Source of the DNA: Bacillus sp. NP157
GTDB taxonomy: Bacteria > Pseudomonadota > Gammaproteobacteria > Xanthomonadales > Rhodanobacteraceae
Direction: 5' to 3'
DNA length: 64,000 nt
Assembly (NCBI GenBank): GCA_018889975.1
Contig: CP076546.1
Span: 3,286,001 to 3,350,000, forward strand
The translations under genes were made by a program, and so were the position numbers. The notes under the pieces were generated by a model. The model was given only the letters and a program-made list of their open reading frames with translations, had not been told where the DNA came from and did no database searches. Every line of letters starts with the position of its first letter. Position 1 is the first letter of the stretch. Positions 25,068-32,842 of this stretch are shown piece after piece.

Positions 25068-25778
25068 TCAGGCAAGGGCAAGGGCACCGGCGCGCAGGAC
25101 GCCGGCGAGCATACGGTCGAGTTCGGCTTCGGGGCAGGCATCGCCGGCCTGCTGCGTCGCATCCGCCAGCGATGCGCCGGCCGTGCACGCCGCAAGGAAG
25201 ATCGTCGTAGCACGATCGACGACGAGGACGTCGACATGGAGGCGTGGGCGAACCACCAGGACGCTTTGCGCTTTCCATGCGATCACGCCCGGTGCGATGC
25301 CATCGCGGCTCGGCCGCCAGATGTCGCCGGCCGGGTGCGCCGAATCAAGCCAGCGTGCAGAGGGATGCACGCGCCAGGCGAGACGCCCTTCCCATGCATC
25401 GAGGAACCGCGCGGCATCGAGCGGCTCGGCATCCGCCGCATCGTGGCTTTCGCTCCACGCGCGGTCGATCCGCGCGACGTCGGCGAGGTAAGGCAACGCA
25501 TCGGCCGTTTCGATGCCTGCAAGGAATTCGGGAAAGACATCGCCGTACCGGGCCATGCGCGCATCGCGAGGCGGATGCGCCGTGGCATACGCCGCCGCGG
25601 CCGCGCGGAACCAAGCCTCGCCGACCAGGCAGGCAACGGCGGGGAAGTTCGCCGCGAGCGTGTCGATGCAACCACGCAGCACAGTGTTTCGATAGACGAG
25701 GAACGCCGGGCCGGGAGCGGCGACATCGTCGAACAACGCATCGCCGAAGGCATCCTGGAAGCGACTCAGGCCGTGCAT
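25068..25778 (-). CDS. bufC1: DUF2063 partner of MNIO enzyme (BufC, first set)
   Basis: A 236-residue DUF2063 protein starting [16 protein letters not shown], with the family segments [40 protein letters not shown] and [16 protein letters not shown]. It probably binds BufB1 and recruits the BufA1 precursor. The start overlaps the end of bufB1 by 13 bases. It is quite divergent from BufC2, which suggests two separately acquired modification pairs rather than a recent duplication. Confidence 0.85.
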   Translation of the reverse strand: MHGLSRFQDAFGDALFDDVAAPGPAFLVYRNTVLRGCIDTLAANFPAVACLVGEAWFRAAAAAYATAHPPRDARMARYGDVFPEFLAGIETADALPYLADVARIDRAWSESHDAADAEPLDAARFLDAWEGRLAWRVHPSARWLDSAHPAGDIWRPSRDGIAPGVIAWKAQSVLVVRPRLHVDVLVVDRATTIFLAACTAGASLADATQQAGDACPEAELDRMLAGVLRAGALALA

Positions 25779-26593
25779 GCGGCCACCTCGTCGAGCATCG
25801 CCTGGGCCCGCGCGCGTTCGGCGTGCAGGACCTCGAACGCGGGCACCGCGCCGTCGCGTTCGATCAGTGTCGGCCGCGGCCCCGTCCGTGCCAGGACGTA
25901 GGCGTAGAGGTTCCAGGCGTCGGCACCCACCGGTTGGTCGTGCGAGTCGATGAGCAGGCCGCTGTCGTCGACCGAATGACCGGCGAGGTGGATCTCGTGT
26001 ACCGCATGCAGCGGCAAGGCATCGATCCACTCGTGCGCATCCATGCCAAGGTTACGTGCGCTGACGTGGACATTGTTGACGTCGAGCAGGAGTCCGCAAC
26101 CGCTGCGCTTGACGAGTTCACCGATGAAATCGCCTTCGCTGTACGTGCTCCCGTCGATCGGCATGTAGTGGCTGGGGTTCTCCACGGCGATGGCACGCCC
26201 GAGCGCGTCCTGCGTCCGGCCCACGTTGTCGGCCACGCGCTGCAGGGCTTCATGCGTGCGCGGGAAAGGCAGCAGGTCGGGCAGGTAGCGGCCGCCGCGG
26301 GTCGACCACGCGAGGTGCTCGGAAACGAGCACGGGTTCGACCCGGTCGACCATGTCGCGCAGGCGCTGGAGTTGGCGCGGATCCGGCGGGGCGTCCGCGG
26401 CCAGGGACAGCGACACCCCATGCAGCGACAGCGGATAGGCCGCGGCGAGCGCATCCAGCAGCGCCAGTCGCGGACCGCCGTCGACCATGTAGTTCTCCGG
26501 ATGGATCTCCAGCCACAGGCCGGGCCAGCGCCGGTCCAGCACGGCATCGGCGTGCTGGGGCTTGAAGCCGAGGCCGGCGCTGGATGCGTGCAT
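25766..26593 (-). CDS. bufB1: DUF692 multinuclear iron oxidase (MNIO; BufB, first set)
   Basis: A 275-residue MNIO. Visible motifs: [83 protein letters not shown] and LIERDG. Conserved His, Glu, Asp and Asn in these segments match the multi-iron site of the family. It should modify the four-Cys BufA1 precursor, whose gene ends 6 bp upstream. Confidence 0.92.
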   Translation of the reverse strand: MHASSAGLGFKPQHADAVLDRRWPGLWLEIHPENYMVDGGPRLALLDALAAAYPLSLHGVSLSLAADAPPDPRQLQRLRDMVDRVEPVLVSEHLAWSTRGGRYLPDLLPFPRTHEALQRVADNVGRTQDALGRAIAVENPSHYMPIDGSTYSEGDFIGELVKRSGCGLLLDVNNVHVSARNLGMDAHEWIDALPLHAVHEIHLAGHSVDDSGLLIDSHDQPVGADAWNLYAYVLARTGPRPTLIERDGAVPAFEVLHAERARAQAMLDEVAACTA

Positions 26594-26599
26594 GGTGGC

Positions 26600-26878
26600 T
26601 CAGCCGACCTTGGTCAGCGTGCCGTGGCCGTTCGGCGTGGCGATGGTCGTGCAGGTACCGGTCGGCACGTTCTTCCACGCGTTTTTCTGGAAGTCGGCCT
26701 TGGCGGTGCCCGCACAGGTGGTGCCCGGGCCGGCCGCGCAATCGTTCTGGCCAGCCTTCGCTACGCCCCAGCATTTCTCGACGGCGGGCTTCTTCGCGTC
26801 CTTCGCGCCATCGGCGTGGGCGACGTTGCCGACCAGGGCAACCACGGCAAGGGCGATCGATGCGGCGTGACGGTTCAT
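26600..26878 (-). CDS. bufA1: Four-Cys bufferin precursor (BufA1, DUF2282)
   Basis: A 92-residue DUF2282 protein. The signal peptide ([24 protein letters not shown]) is followed by a core with Cys36, Cys47, Cys55 and Cys76: [33 protein letters not shown]. KCxGVAKAGxNDC is the hallmark of DUF2282. This is the bufferin-1 type precursor whose Cys residues are oxidised by the MNIO before export. GAGGAAA lies ahead of the ATG. First gene of the seven-gene operon. Confidence 0.92.
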   Translation of the reverse strand: MNRHAASIALAVVALVGNVAHADGAKDAKKPAVEKCWGVAKAGQNDCAAGPGTTCAGTAKADFQKNAWKNVPTGTCTTIATPNGHGTLTKVG

Positions 26879-26922
26879 GGCGTTTCCTCGGGGTGCGGGC
26901 GGTTGCCCGGTTCAGGGGGGAG

Positions 26923-26948
26923 TTCGCGGTGGCGCCCGGCGTGGTTAC
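26923..26948 (-). promoter_or_regulatory. ECF sigma promoter of the bufferin operon (GTAACC-N16-CGAA)
   Basis: On the minus strand GTAACC (26948-26943), 16 bases, then CGAA (26926-26923), about 45 bases before the bufA1 ATG. Extended form CTGTAACC ... CGAACT is identical to that of the divergent sigma-gene promoter. Confidence 0.85.
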
Positions 26949-26972
26949 AGTGGAAAAAGATTCCGATCGCCT

Positions 26973-26998
26973 GTAACCATTCGCCTCGCGCGAGCGAA
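26973..26998 (+). promoter_or_regulatory. Autoregulatory ECF sigma promoter (GTAACC-N16-CGAA)
   Basis: GTAACC at 26973-26978 and CGAA at 26995-26998 are 16 bases apart. CGAA ends only 9 bases before the ATG of the sigma factor, so the transcript would be leaderless or nearly so. The -35 boxes of the two divergent promoters are 24 bases apart. Confidence 0.85.
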
Positions 26999-27007
26999 CT
27001 ACCGTCC

Positions 27008-27556
27008 ATGCCACCGTCCGACGTCGAACCCCAGCTCCGCTCTCGCTTCGTCGCGGGGCTCGGTGGGGATGCCCAGGCTTACCGCCAGTTCCTCGAAGAG
27101 CTGGCGGGGTACCTGCGTGGATGGCTGCGGCGGCGCCTTCCGCGCGCGCAGGCGGACGTGGAGGACATCCTCCAGGAGACCCTGCTCGCCGTGCACAACG
27201 CCCGGCACACGTATCGCGAAGACCAGCCGCTGACCGCCTGGGTGCATGCGATCGCCCGCTACAAGCTGATGGATTTCTTCCGCGCCCACGCCCGCCGGGA
27301 GGCCCTGCACGATCCGATCGACGAACGCGACGTCTTCGTTGCCTCCGACGTCGAGCCCGCCGATGCGCGCCGCGACGTCGGCCGCCTGCTCGAAGCCTTG
27401 CCCGACCGGCACCGATTGCCGATCGTGTTCGTGAAGCTGCAGGGGCTGTCCGTCGCCGAGGCCGCGCTGCGCTGTGGCATCTCCGAGTCCGCCGTGAAGG
27501 TCGGCGTCCATCGTGGCCTGAAGGCGCTCGCCGCCAGCATCCGGGGTGCCTCATGA
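27008..27556 (+). CDS. ECF RNA polymerase sigma factor, SigF-like, linked to bufferin operon
   Basis: A 182-residue ECF sigma factor. Region 2 (about 25-95) includes [20 protein letters not shown] and [20 protein letters not shown]; region 4 (about 125-178) includes [20 protein letters not shown] and [18 protein letters not shown]. It overlaps the DUF1109 anti-sigma gene by 4 bases (ATGA). The Caulobacter SigF/NrsF pair controls DUF2282/DUF692/DUF2063 genes in response to metal stress, and the three promoters here fit such a regulon. No alternative downstream start is apparent, so leaderless translation is likely. Confidence 0.92.
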   Translation: MPPSDVEPQLRSRFVAGLGGDAQAYRQFLEELAGYLRGWLRRRLPRAQADVEDILQETLLAVHNARHTYREDQPLTAWVHAIARYKLMDFFRAHARREALHDPIDERDVFVASDVEPADARRDVGRLLEALPDRHRLPIVFVKLQGLSVAEAALRCGISESAVKVGVHRGLKALAASIRGAS

Positions 27557-28194
27557 AAACCGACGACCTGATTGCCCTGCTCGCTACCGAAACGCCGGCC
27601 GTCGATCGCAACGCGCCGCGGCGCCGGTTCGCCCTGGCGGCCCTGGTCGGGCTGGCCGGCGCGTTGTTGCTGATGGCGGTGACGCTGGGCCTGCGCCCGG
27701 ATCTCGCCGTGGCAGCACGCACGGCGATGTTCTGGCTGCGCCTGGCCTATCCCCTGGCCATCGCCAGCGCCGCCCTCGCCGTCGTGCTGCGCCTGTCGCG
27801 GCCCGGCGCAGCGGTCGGCGTGCGCTGGGCCGCGCTGGGCGTGCCCCCGCTGGTCGCCTTCGCCGCGTTGGCGGTCGCCCTGGCTGGCGCCCCGGAAGGT
27901 GCCCGCATGGCGCTGTGGCTGGGCAGCACGTGGAAGGTGTGCCCGGTGCTGATCGCCATCCTCTCTACCCCGGCCGCCATCGCGATGTTCTGGGCCGTGC
28001 GTGGCATGGCGCCGGTGCGGCCCCGGCTCGCCGGCGCCGCGACCGGCCTGTTCGCGGGTGCGACGGCCACGGCGGCCTACTGCCTGCACTGCCCTGAAAT
28101 GGCCCCGCCGTTCTGGGCGTTCTGGTACCTGCTGGGCATGCTGGTGCCGGCGGCGATCGGCGCCCTGGCGGGTCGCAAATTCCTGCGCTGGTAG
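27553..28194 (+). CDS. DUF1109 (NrsF-like) membrane anti-sigma factor
   Basis: A 213-residue DUF1109 protein with six hydrophobic helices after a short cytoplasmic N-terminus ([20 protein letters not shown]) that would bind the sigma factor. Cys130 ([11 protein letters not shown]) and Cys177/Cys180 ([15 protein letters not shown]) occupy the places of the conserved Cys of NrsF, which are needed to sense metal in Caulobacter. Metal or thiol chemistry at these Cys should release the sigma factor. Translationally coupled to the sigma gene. Confidence 0.9.
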   Translation: MKTDDLIALLATETPAVDRNAPRRRFALAALVGLAGALLLMAVTLGLRPDLAVAARTAMFWLRLAYPLAIASAALAVVLRLSRPGAAVGVRWAALGVPPLVAFAALAVALAGAPEGARMALWLGSTWKVCPVLIAILSTPAAIAMFWAVRGMAPVRPRLAGAATGLFAGATATAAYCLHCPEMAPPFWAFWYLLGMLVPAAIGALAGRKFLRW

Positions 28195-28364
28195 TCGACG
28201 AACGACCCGAACGCTATTTCGGCAAATGTTCGTGAGCGCTATGTATTCCGACGTGCCCCTGCCGCTATATCATTCAGCACGAAAGCGTCAGCTGTAACGG
28301 GCCTCGCCAGGCCCCGGCCACGCTTCATCGGAACAGCCGCGACGGCGGCATTGAGGGGCGCAAG

Positions 28365-29327
28365 GTGCGTAGAGCCATTCGGGATCCGCTGGCGTGGGGC
28401 CGCTACATCGCGGTCGCGGGCGCGTATGCCGCCTGCTACGAGCTCACCCGCAATGTGTCGTTCTCGCACTGGATGCTGCCCGCGGGCCTGCGCCTGGCCT
28501 GCCTGCTGCTCGTCCCGCGCCGGTACTGGATCGCGCTGGCCGTGGGCGAAGCCCTGCCGATCGCCGAGATGGCCGCCCTGCACGCGCAGGCGTTCGGCGT
28601 CCTCTGGGCTTGCGTAGTCTCCATCCCGCCCATCGCGCTGTGCATGCCAGCGATGGCCTGGCTGCACAGGCGTTACCAGCTGCTCCGGGACGATGGCCAG
28701 CTCAACATGGGCTTCATCCTCACGGCCACCCTGGTCTGCGCAGCGATAAACACGACCGCGAACGCCGCTGCCCTGGCGACGGTACAGATGGGCGACGGTT
28801 CCGGCGCACCCGCCGTGACCTTGCCGATCCTGCTGGCCTGGGTGCTGGGTGCCTACCTGGGCGCGTTGACGCTTACCCCCCTGATCCTGGCCGTTCGCGA
28901 ACGCATCGCCGCGCTTCCGGGCGGCGTGGCGACATGGCACGCCTTCCGGCAGAGCGACCTCGTGCGCGATGCGCTGATGTTCGCCGTGCCCTGCCTTGCC
29001 CTGCTCCTGCTGGTCGCCAACGGCGCGGGCGACGACGATGGCTTGCTGACCTGGGTCCGCCTCGGCATGGCGATCCCGGTGGTTGCGCTGACCCTCCGGC
29101 ATGGCTGGCATGGCGCCGCCATGGGCGGGATGCTGGCCAGCGTGGCGCAGGCGAGCACGTCGCTGCATCTGCAGGATCCGGCCATGATCCGCGCGCAGGC
29201 CGTGCTGGCTTTCGCCGCGTCGACGGCGCTGATCTTCGGCGTTCGCATCGCACGGCGCATGGCCGCTGCACGGGCCACCGCGTTGCGGATCGGCGGGGCG
29301 GCTCCCGCCCCCGCACCTCGCCGCTGA
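28365..29327 (+). CDS. Stand-alone MASE1-like membrane protein
   Basis: A 320-residue integral membrane protein with about eight helices. It begins (GTG) with RDPLAWGRYIAVAGAYAACY, ELTRNVSFSHWMLPAGLRLA and later ILLAWVLGAYLGALTLTPLI, the pattern of the MASE1 sensor domain, but there is no GGDEF, EAL or kinase output: the protein ends in a short basic/Ala/Pro tail. A paralogue with the same layout is at 39509-40474. The ligand is unknown. It follows the anti-sigma gene by 170 bp on the same strand; that gap holds no other gene that I can see. Confidence 0.75.
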   Translation: MRRAIRDPLAWGRYIAVAGAYAACYELTRNVSFSHWMLPAGLRLACLLLVPRRYWIALAVGEALPIAEMAALHAQAFGVLWACVVSIPPIALCMPAMAWLHRRYQLLRDDGQLNMGFILTATLVCAAINTTANAAALATVQMGDGSGAPAVTLPILLAWVLGAYLGALTLTPLILAVRERIAALPGGVATWHAFRQSDLVRDALMFAVPCLALLLLVANGAGDDDGLLTWVRLGMAIPVVALTLRHGWHGAAMGGMLASVAQASTSLHLQDPAMIRAQAVLAFAASTALIFGVRIARRMAAARATALRIGGAAPAPAPRR

Positions 29328-29335
29328 GGCGGCGC

Positions 29336-29362
29336 ATCGCCGGGCCACGCAGGCCCGGCGAT
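29336..29362. terminator. Bidirectional hairpin between convergent genes
   Basis: ATCGCCGGGCC, loop ACGCA, then the exact 11-base complement. It lies between the stop of the MASE1 gene and the stop of the convergent secreted-protein gene. Confidence 0.6.
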
Positions 29363-29376
29363 ATCAAGCACGCGGA

Positions 29377-29823
29377 TTACGGGCCGCGCGACGAGCACTC
29401 CACCGGGTTCTTGCACTCGGCATTGACCGCCATCACGCGCATCGTGCCGTTGGGCTGCGGGGCGACGAACACCTGGGTGCTGGAATCCTTGTAGACCGTC
29501 TCACCGGTCGTGCTGGCCGGCGCGGCCATGGGCTCGTCCGGGGTGGCCACGTTGCTGGCGTCGACGCCCACCGGTGTACCGAGCAGGCTGGTCGGCGTCC
29601 TGGCGATGGCGGCGCGCACGGTGCCATTGGCATCGTTCACCTGGATGTAGCGCATGCTGCCGCGGGTGAAGACATACACGTGGTAGTTCGGGCTGCTGCT
29701 GACGTCGGTGGCATTCGGCCACGCCTGGCCGAGGCCACTGAGGGCGGTCTGCGCGTGGGCGGCGCCCATGCCCAGGGCGGCGACGGACAGCGAAACGACG
29801 AGCGTACGGAACGAGAAAGACAT
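29377..29823 (-). CDS. Hypothetical secreted protein
   Basis: A 148-residue protein with a clear signal peptide (MSFSFRTLVVSLSVAALGMG, AAHAQ). The mature part contains YHVYVFTRGSMRYIQVNDAN and TRVMAV-like strands (TMRVMAVNAECKNPVECSSR) with two Cys near the end that could pair. I do not recognise it. It is 178 bp downstream of the membrane-protein pair of the DUF2589 cluster, on the same strand; that gap shows no gene. Confidence 0.65.
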   Translation of the reverse strand: MSFSFRTLVVSLSVAALGMGAAHAQTALSGLGQAWPNATDVSSSPNYHVYVFTRGSMRYIQVNDANGTVRAAIARTPTSLLGTPVGVDASNVATPDEPMAAPASTTGETVYKDSSTQVFVAPQPNGTMRVMAVNAECKNPVECSSRGP

Positions 29824-30001
29824 GGTGGAATCCCCATAGGTTATGTGCCGGCCTGCCGCCCCATGCGGCAGGTACCGGCTGATCGACGGTTGGGGGATTG
29901 CCACGGGCAACACCCCATGGTCGATTTCGTGACTTTCCCGCAACGGCATGAGCATAGCGGGCCACCGTGCCGATTCCGCGCAGCGATGGGGGTGCGGCGG
30001 T

Positions 30002-30298
30002 TCAGGGCGCCAGCGGCTCCGCCCGCTGGTGGTGCAGGCGGTAGGCCCAGCGCACCAGCAGGGCGGCGACGCCCACGTCCACCAGCACTTCGCTGGGCCA
30101 GACATCGCCGTAGAAAAAGCCGTCCACGTTCGCGAGCATGCCGTAGATGCCTATGCTGTTGACGCATGCACCGGCGCCGATCGCCGCACAGCACAGGCGC
30201 GCCGGACGGGAAAGGAGGCGGTCGGTCAGCAGCCAACCGGCCATCGCGGTAGCGACGCTGGTGGCGACCAGGTCGATGGAGAGCAGGCTGAAGATCAC
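30002..30298 (-). CDS. Small membrane protein, last gene of the DUF2589 cluster
   Basis: A 98-residue protein starting at a GTG that overlaps the upstream stop by 4 bases. Three hydrophobic stretches (about 2-24, 33-52, 66-84: LSIDLVATSVATAMAGWLL, LCCAAIGAGACVNSIGIYGM, EVLVDVGVAALLVRWAYRL) suggest a small inner-membrane protein. Size and coupling to another small membrane protein recall phage holin pairs, but no other phage genes are here. Function unknown. Confidence 0.6.
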   Translation of the reverse strand: MIFSLLSIDLVATSVATAMAGWLLTDRLLSRPARLCCAAIGAGACVNSIGIYGMLANVDGFFYGDVWPSEVLVDVGVAALLVRWAYRLHHQRAEPLAP

Positions 30299-30618
30299 TT
30301 GCCACCTCCCGTCACCCGTTCGATCACCCGCTCCGCGACACCCTCGCCGTGCCGGTCGAGCAGGCGCTGGGCGATAACGGTGACTTTCAGTCCGAAACAG
30401 CCGACCAGGAACGCCACGCCGGCCTGGACTTCCGCGGCCGCTTCCGGAAGGAAGTAGCGCTGGAAGGCCGGCGCCAGGAACACGGCGACCAGTGTGCCGC
30501 AGATGACCTGGACGACGGCGCGGCTGCGTGAGCCGCTGCTGTTCAATGCGACGGGCATGAGCGCGCCGCCGACGGCAGCGAGCAGCAACCAGAATCGTGC
30601 AAGCAGGATGGAGTCCAT
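30295..30618 (-). CDS. Small holin-like membrane protein
   Basis: A 107-residue protein with hydrophobic segments at about 5-24, 33-53 and 65-85 (LLARFWLLLAAVGGALMPVA, VVQVICGTLVAVFLAPAF, VQAGVAFLVGCFGLKVTVIA) and a charged tail (LLDRHGEGVAERVIERVTGG). The layout resembles phage holins. It overlaps the next membrane gene by 4 bases and follows a secreted-protein gene by 12 bp, so it belongs to the same operon. Confidence 0.6.
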   Translation of the reverse strand: MDSILLARFWLLLAAVGGALMPVALNSSGSRSRAVVQVICGTLVAVFLAPAFQRYFLPEAAAEVQAGVAFLVGCFGLKVTVIAQRLLDRHGEGVAERVIERVTGGGK

Positions 30619-30630
30619 GGCACGCCCTCC

Positions 30631-31035
30631 TCATGGCTCGGCAATGACGGTGAGGATCCCGGTCCAGGGATGAGCGGCGCGGGCGAACACCAGGCGCACG
30701 CCGTCGCCTTCATCGGAAAGCCGTAGCTCGCCGGGATAGAGCGAGTCGCAGTAGCGTCCACCATTCGACGAAGGGCCGAAGCGAAATCGTGCTGCCTCGT
30801 TCTCTTCGCCGAGAAGCTGTGCCGGGATCCGGCAGTTATGCGGCTCGCCGAAATGGATGTCGAGCCGGTCGCCCTTGCGCACGAGCGTCGCACGCACGAG
30901 GCCTGTGTCCGATCGGACGACGCCCCGCCATTCGCCGACACCGGCGACGCCCGCGGCGCGTGAAACAGGCAGGGCCATGGTGGCCACGACAAACAGCGCC
31001 GTGGCCGTTAGCGACGTCAACTTTCCATGTGACAT
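30631..31035 (-). CDS. Hypothetical secreted protein of the DUF2589 cluster
   Basis: A 134-residue protein with an N-terminal signal (SLTATALFVVATMALPVSRA). The mature part looks like a small beta-barrel: VGEWRGVVRSDTGLVRATLV, RLDIHFGEPHNCRIPAQLLG, GRYCDSLYPGELRLSDEGDG. Two Cys (in HNCRIP and RYCDSL) may form a disulfide. It resembles small domains that bind carbohydrate or lipid only in general shape. Function unknown. Confidence 0.6.
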   Translation of the reverse strand: MSHGKLTSLTATALFVVATMALPVSRAAGVAGVGEWRGVVRSDTGLVRATLVRKGDRLDIHFGEPHNCRIPAQLLGEENEAARFRFGPSSNGGRYCDSLYPGELRLSDEGDGVRLVFARAAHPWTGILTVIAEP

Positions 31036-31047
31036 GACTGACTCCTT

Positions 31048-31326
31048 TCAGGGGTGGGGATCGTTCCCCGGGGAACCGACGGCGACGCCGTCGATGAAAA
31101 GCCGCGATTGCCAGCCTTCCGCGGCAAGGCATGTCAACCGGACATGCTGCAACGGGCTACGCAGCAGCCGCGCAAACCAGTGCCGGCCCGGCATCACTTC
31201 CAGCACGCCCGCGCGGGTCCCGTGCAGTCGCCCGTCGAACTCCAGGCTGAGGCTGGCGTTTGCGGAACGCGCCATCGCCTCGACGCGCGCACGCAGCCTG
31301 TCGAGCGACACCGCCTGCGTGGCCAC
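31048..31326 (-). CDS. Hypothetical small protein of the DUF2589 cluster
   Basis: A 92-residue protein without signal or membrane segment. After an N-terminal helix (SLDRLRARVEAMARSANASL) it looks beta-rich (LSLEFDGRLHGTRAGVLEVM, RLTCLAAEGWQSRLFIDGVA). It starts one base after the upstream stop, so it is tightly coupled to the 85-residue protein. I do not recognise a family. Confidence 0.55.
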   Translation of the reverse strand: MATQAVSLDRLRARVEAMARSANASLSLEFDGRLHGTRAGVLEVMPGRHWFARLLRSPLQHVRLTCLAAEGWQSRLFIDGVAVGSPGNDPHP

Positions 31327-31327
31327 G

Positions 31328-31585
31328 TCAGTCCACCATCCAGGCTGGCTTGCGCGGAAAGCCGATGTGGTAGCAGATCCACTGCAGGACGACCTGGTGC
31401 TCGCCCACCTGGAGGATCTTGAAGCTCTTCTCCATCGCCAGCACGTGGCCCTTGGGCGATTCGTTGAGGCAACGGTTGATCAACTCACGCGCTTCCTCGA
31501 TGTGTGCCTCGGAAGCCATCTGGGAAGGGTTATTGCTACCAAGCACGACCCGCTTGATGAAGCGGACATCGGTAAGGTCGAACAT
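31328..31585 (-). CDS. Hypothetical small soluble protein of the DUF2589 cluster
   Basis: An 85-residue protein starting MFDLTDVRFIKRVVLG; I prefer this ATG because CAAGGAGCG lies just before it. A helix (EAHIEEARELINRCLNESPK) is followed by strands (VLAMEKSFKILQVGEHQVVL) and the end QWICYHIGFPRKPAW. No motif that I can name. Position between DUF2589 proteins and secreted/membrane proteins suggests a shared function. Confidence 0.55.
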   Translation of the reverse strand: MFDLTDVRFIKRVVLGSNNPSQMASEAHIEEARELINRCLNESPKGHVLAMEKSFKILQVGEHQVVLQWICYHIGFPRKPAWMVD

Positions 31586-31641
31586 CTGGCGCTCCTTGGA
31601 AAGTCGTGGCGCCCACGGCGCCACGACCGGTCATGCACGGA

Positions 31642-32241
31642 TCAGGGAACCGCGACGGCAGGCTTCGTCTTCGGAACGCAAGCGGTCTGCAGGATGTCCA
31701 TCACGCTCGCCAGGCCTTCCGGCATGCCCTCGTCGCGCGCCTGCACCGACACGTGGTACTTCGCGGAATTGTCCGATGTGCGGGTGTTCTCCTTGTGCGT
31801 CGCCACGGAGCCGGAGACATTCACCTTGGCCGAAAAGAAGCCCCAGCCGAACGATGCGGTGGCATCGTAGTTCGTGGTGTTGTCGACCTTGCTCACTTCG
31901 GTCGCCGACGACTTCACCTCCATGTCGAACGTGATGTCCACGCTGTTCACCGAGAGCGTCGGGATCTTCACGATGGAAAGCAGGGGCACTTCCATCTCGA
32001 CTTCTTCTTCGAACGGGCCATTCGGATCGGGGTTCGCGATCGGCCGCTTGAACTTGAACACCGAGGTGCGCGTTTCGCCCACGGCACCGCTGGCATCGGG
32101 CATGAAGCCCACGACCTTGATGAAGTCCGAGGTCGCCTGGGCCAGTCGCACCTGGGCTTCGCTGGCGGCCTGCAGTGGCGCGCCGATGAGATCGCCCATG
32201 GGCAAGCCGCGGAACTGATCGGACATCTGGATGATCGACAT
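31642..32241 (-). CDS. DUF2589 domain protein A
   Basis: A 199-residue protein of the DUF2589 family. The family start is clear: FRGLPMGDLIGAPLQAASEA, QVRLAQATSDFIKVVGF. The rest is mostly strands (FEEEVEMEVPLLSIVKIPTL, VDITFDMEVKSSATEVSKV) with the conserved alternating pattern that ends in YHVSVQARDEGMPEGLASV. No signal or membrane segment. DUF2589 has no established function. It is followed by an 85-residue protein after 56 bp. Confidence 0.78.
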   Translation of the reverse strand: MSIIQMSDQFRGLPMGDLIGAPLQAASEAQVRLAQATSDFIKVVGFMPDASGAVGETRTSVFKFKRPIANPDPNGPFEEEVEMEVPLLSIVKIPTLSVNSVDITFDMEVKSSATEVSKVDNTTNYDATASFGWGFFSAKVNVSGSVATHKENTRTSDNSAKYHVSVQARDEGMPEGLASVMDILQTACVPKTKPAVAVP

Positions 32242-32314
32242 GTGTCATTCCTTGTGTATCGATGTGGCGCCCGTGCTTCGTGCACGGTGCGGTTCGGCCA
32301 GGCGGAGGGAGGGG

Positions 32315-32842
32315 TTAATCGTCCGGCCGGAACGTCTGGAAGACCCCCTGGGTCATCGCGAGATGGTTGACGAGGCGCGCCGTGCCCTCGCTCGGTTCGA
32401 CGCCTTCCACGCGAAGCACCACCCGCACGGCACCGGCGCGATCCGCGCTGCGTCGCGAGGCCGTGTCCAGGCCGACGGAGCGCTTCGGCTTGCGTGGAAG
32501 GAAACGCCAGCGTGATTCGCCCAGGTCGCCGGCCGGCGCCTCGGCGTCCTGTCGGTCGACCAGGCTGCCCAGGTCGGCATCGAAGCTGATTTCGACGTCC
32601 TTGATGCGCAACGAAGCGGTCGGGACCAGCGGAAGCAACGGGGCGCGGTAAAGGTCTTCATCGCCGGCCTCCGCGCCAGCCTTCATCGAGGGCATGCGAA
32701 TCACCACGCTTTTCGGCCGGTTGTCTTCGTCGAAGTAGTCGCCGAGGTGGGCTACCTGGGCTTGTTCGATGCGACCCTGGGCTTCCACCACGGCACTCGC
32801 CATGGCTTCGATCAGGCCCTCGAGGGGAGCGGCGCTGGTCAT
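32315..32842 (-). CDS. DUF2589-like protein B
   Basis: A 175-residue protein related in layout to the preceding DUF2589 protein: N-terminal helix PLEGLIEAMASAVVEAQGRI, then DEDNRPKSVVIRMPSMKA and strands including LRIKDVEISFDADLGSL. No signal peptide. The ATG at 32842 has no good ribosome site of its own; it overlaps the stop of a 15-codon leader frame by 4 bases (ATGA), so it may be translated by coupling. First large gene of the cluster. Confidence 0.62.
   Translation of the reverse strand: MTSAAPLEGLIEAMASAVVEAQGRIEQAQVAHLGDYFDEDNRPKSVVIRMPSMKAGAEAGDEDLYRAPLLPLVPTASLRIKDVEISFDADLGSLVDRQDAEAPAGDLGESRWRFLPRKPKRSVGLDTASRRSADRAGAVRVVLRVEGVEPSEGTARLVNHLAMTQGVFQTFRPDD

Noticed and set aside
30002-30618. 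Phage origin for the small membrane-protein pair
   Set aside because: Holin-like layout only; no lysin, spanin, capsid, tail or integrase gene is found nearby, and base composition is normal.
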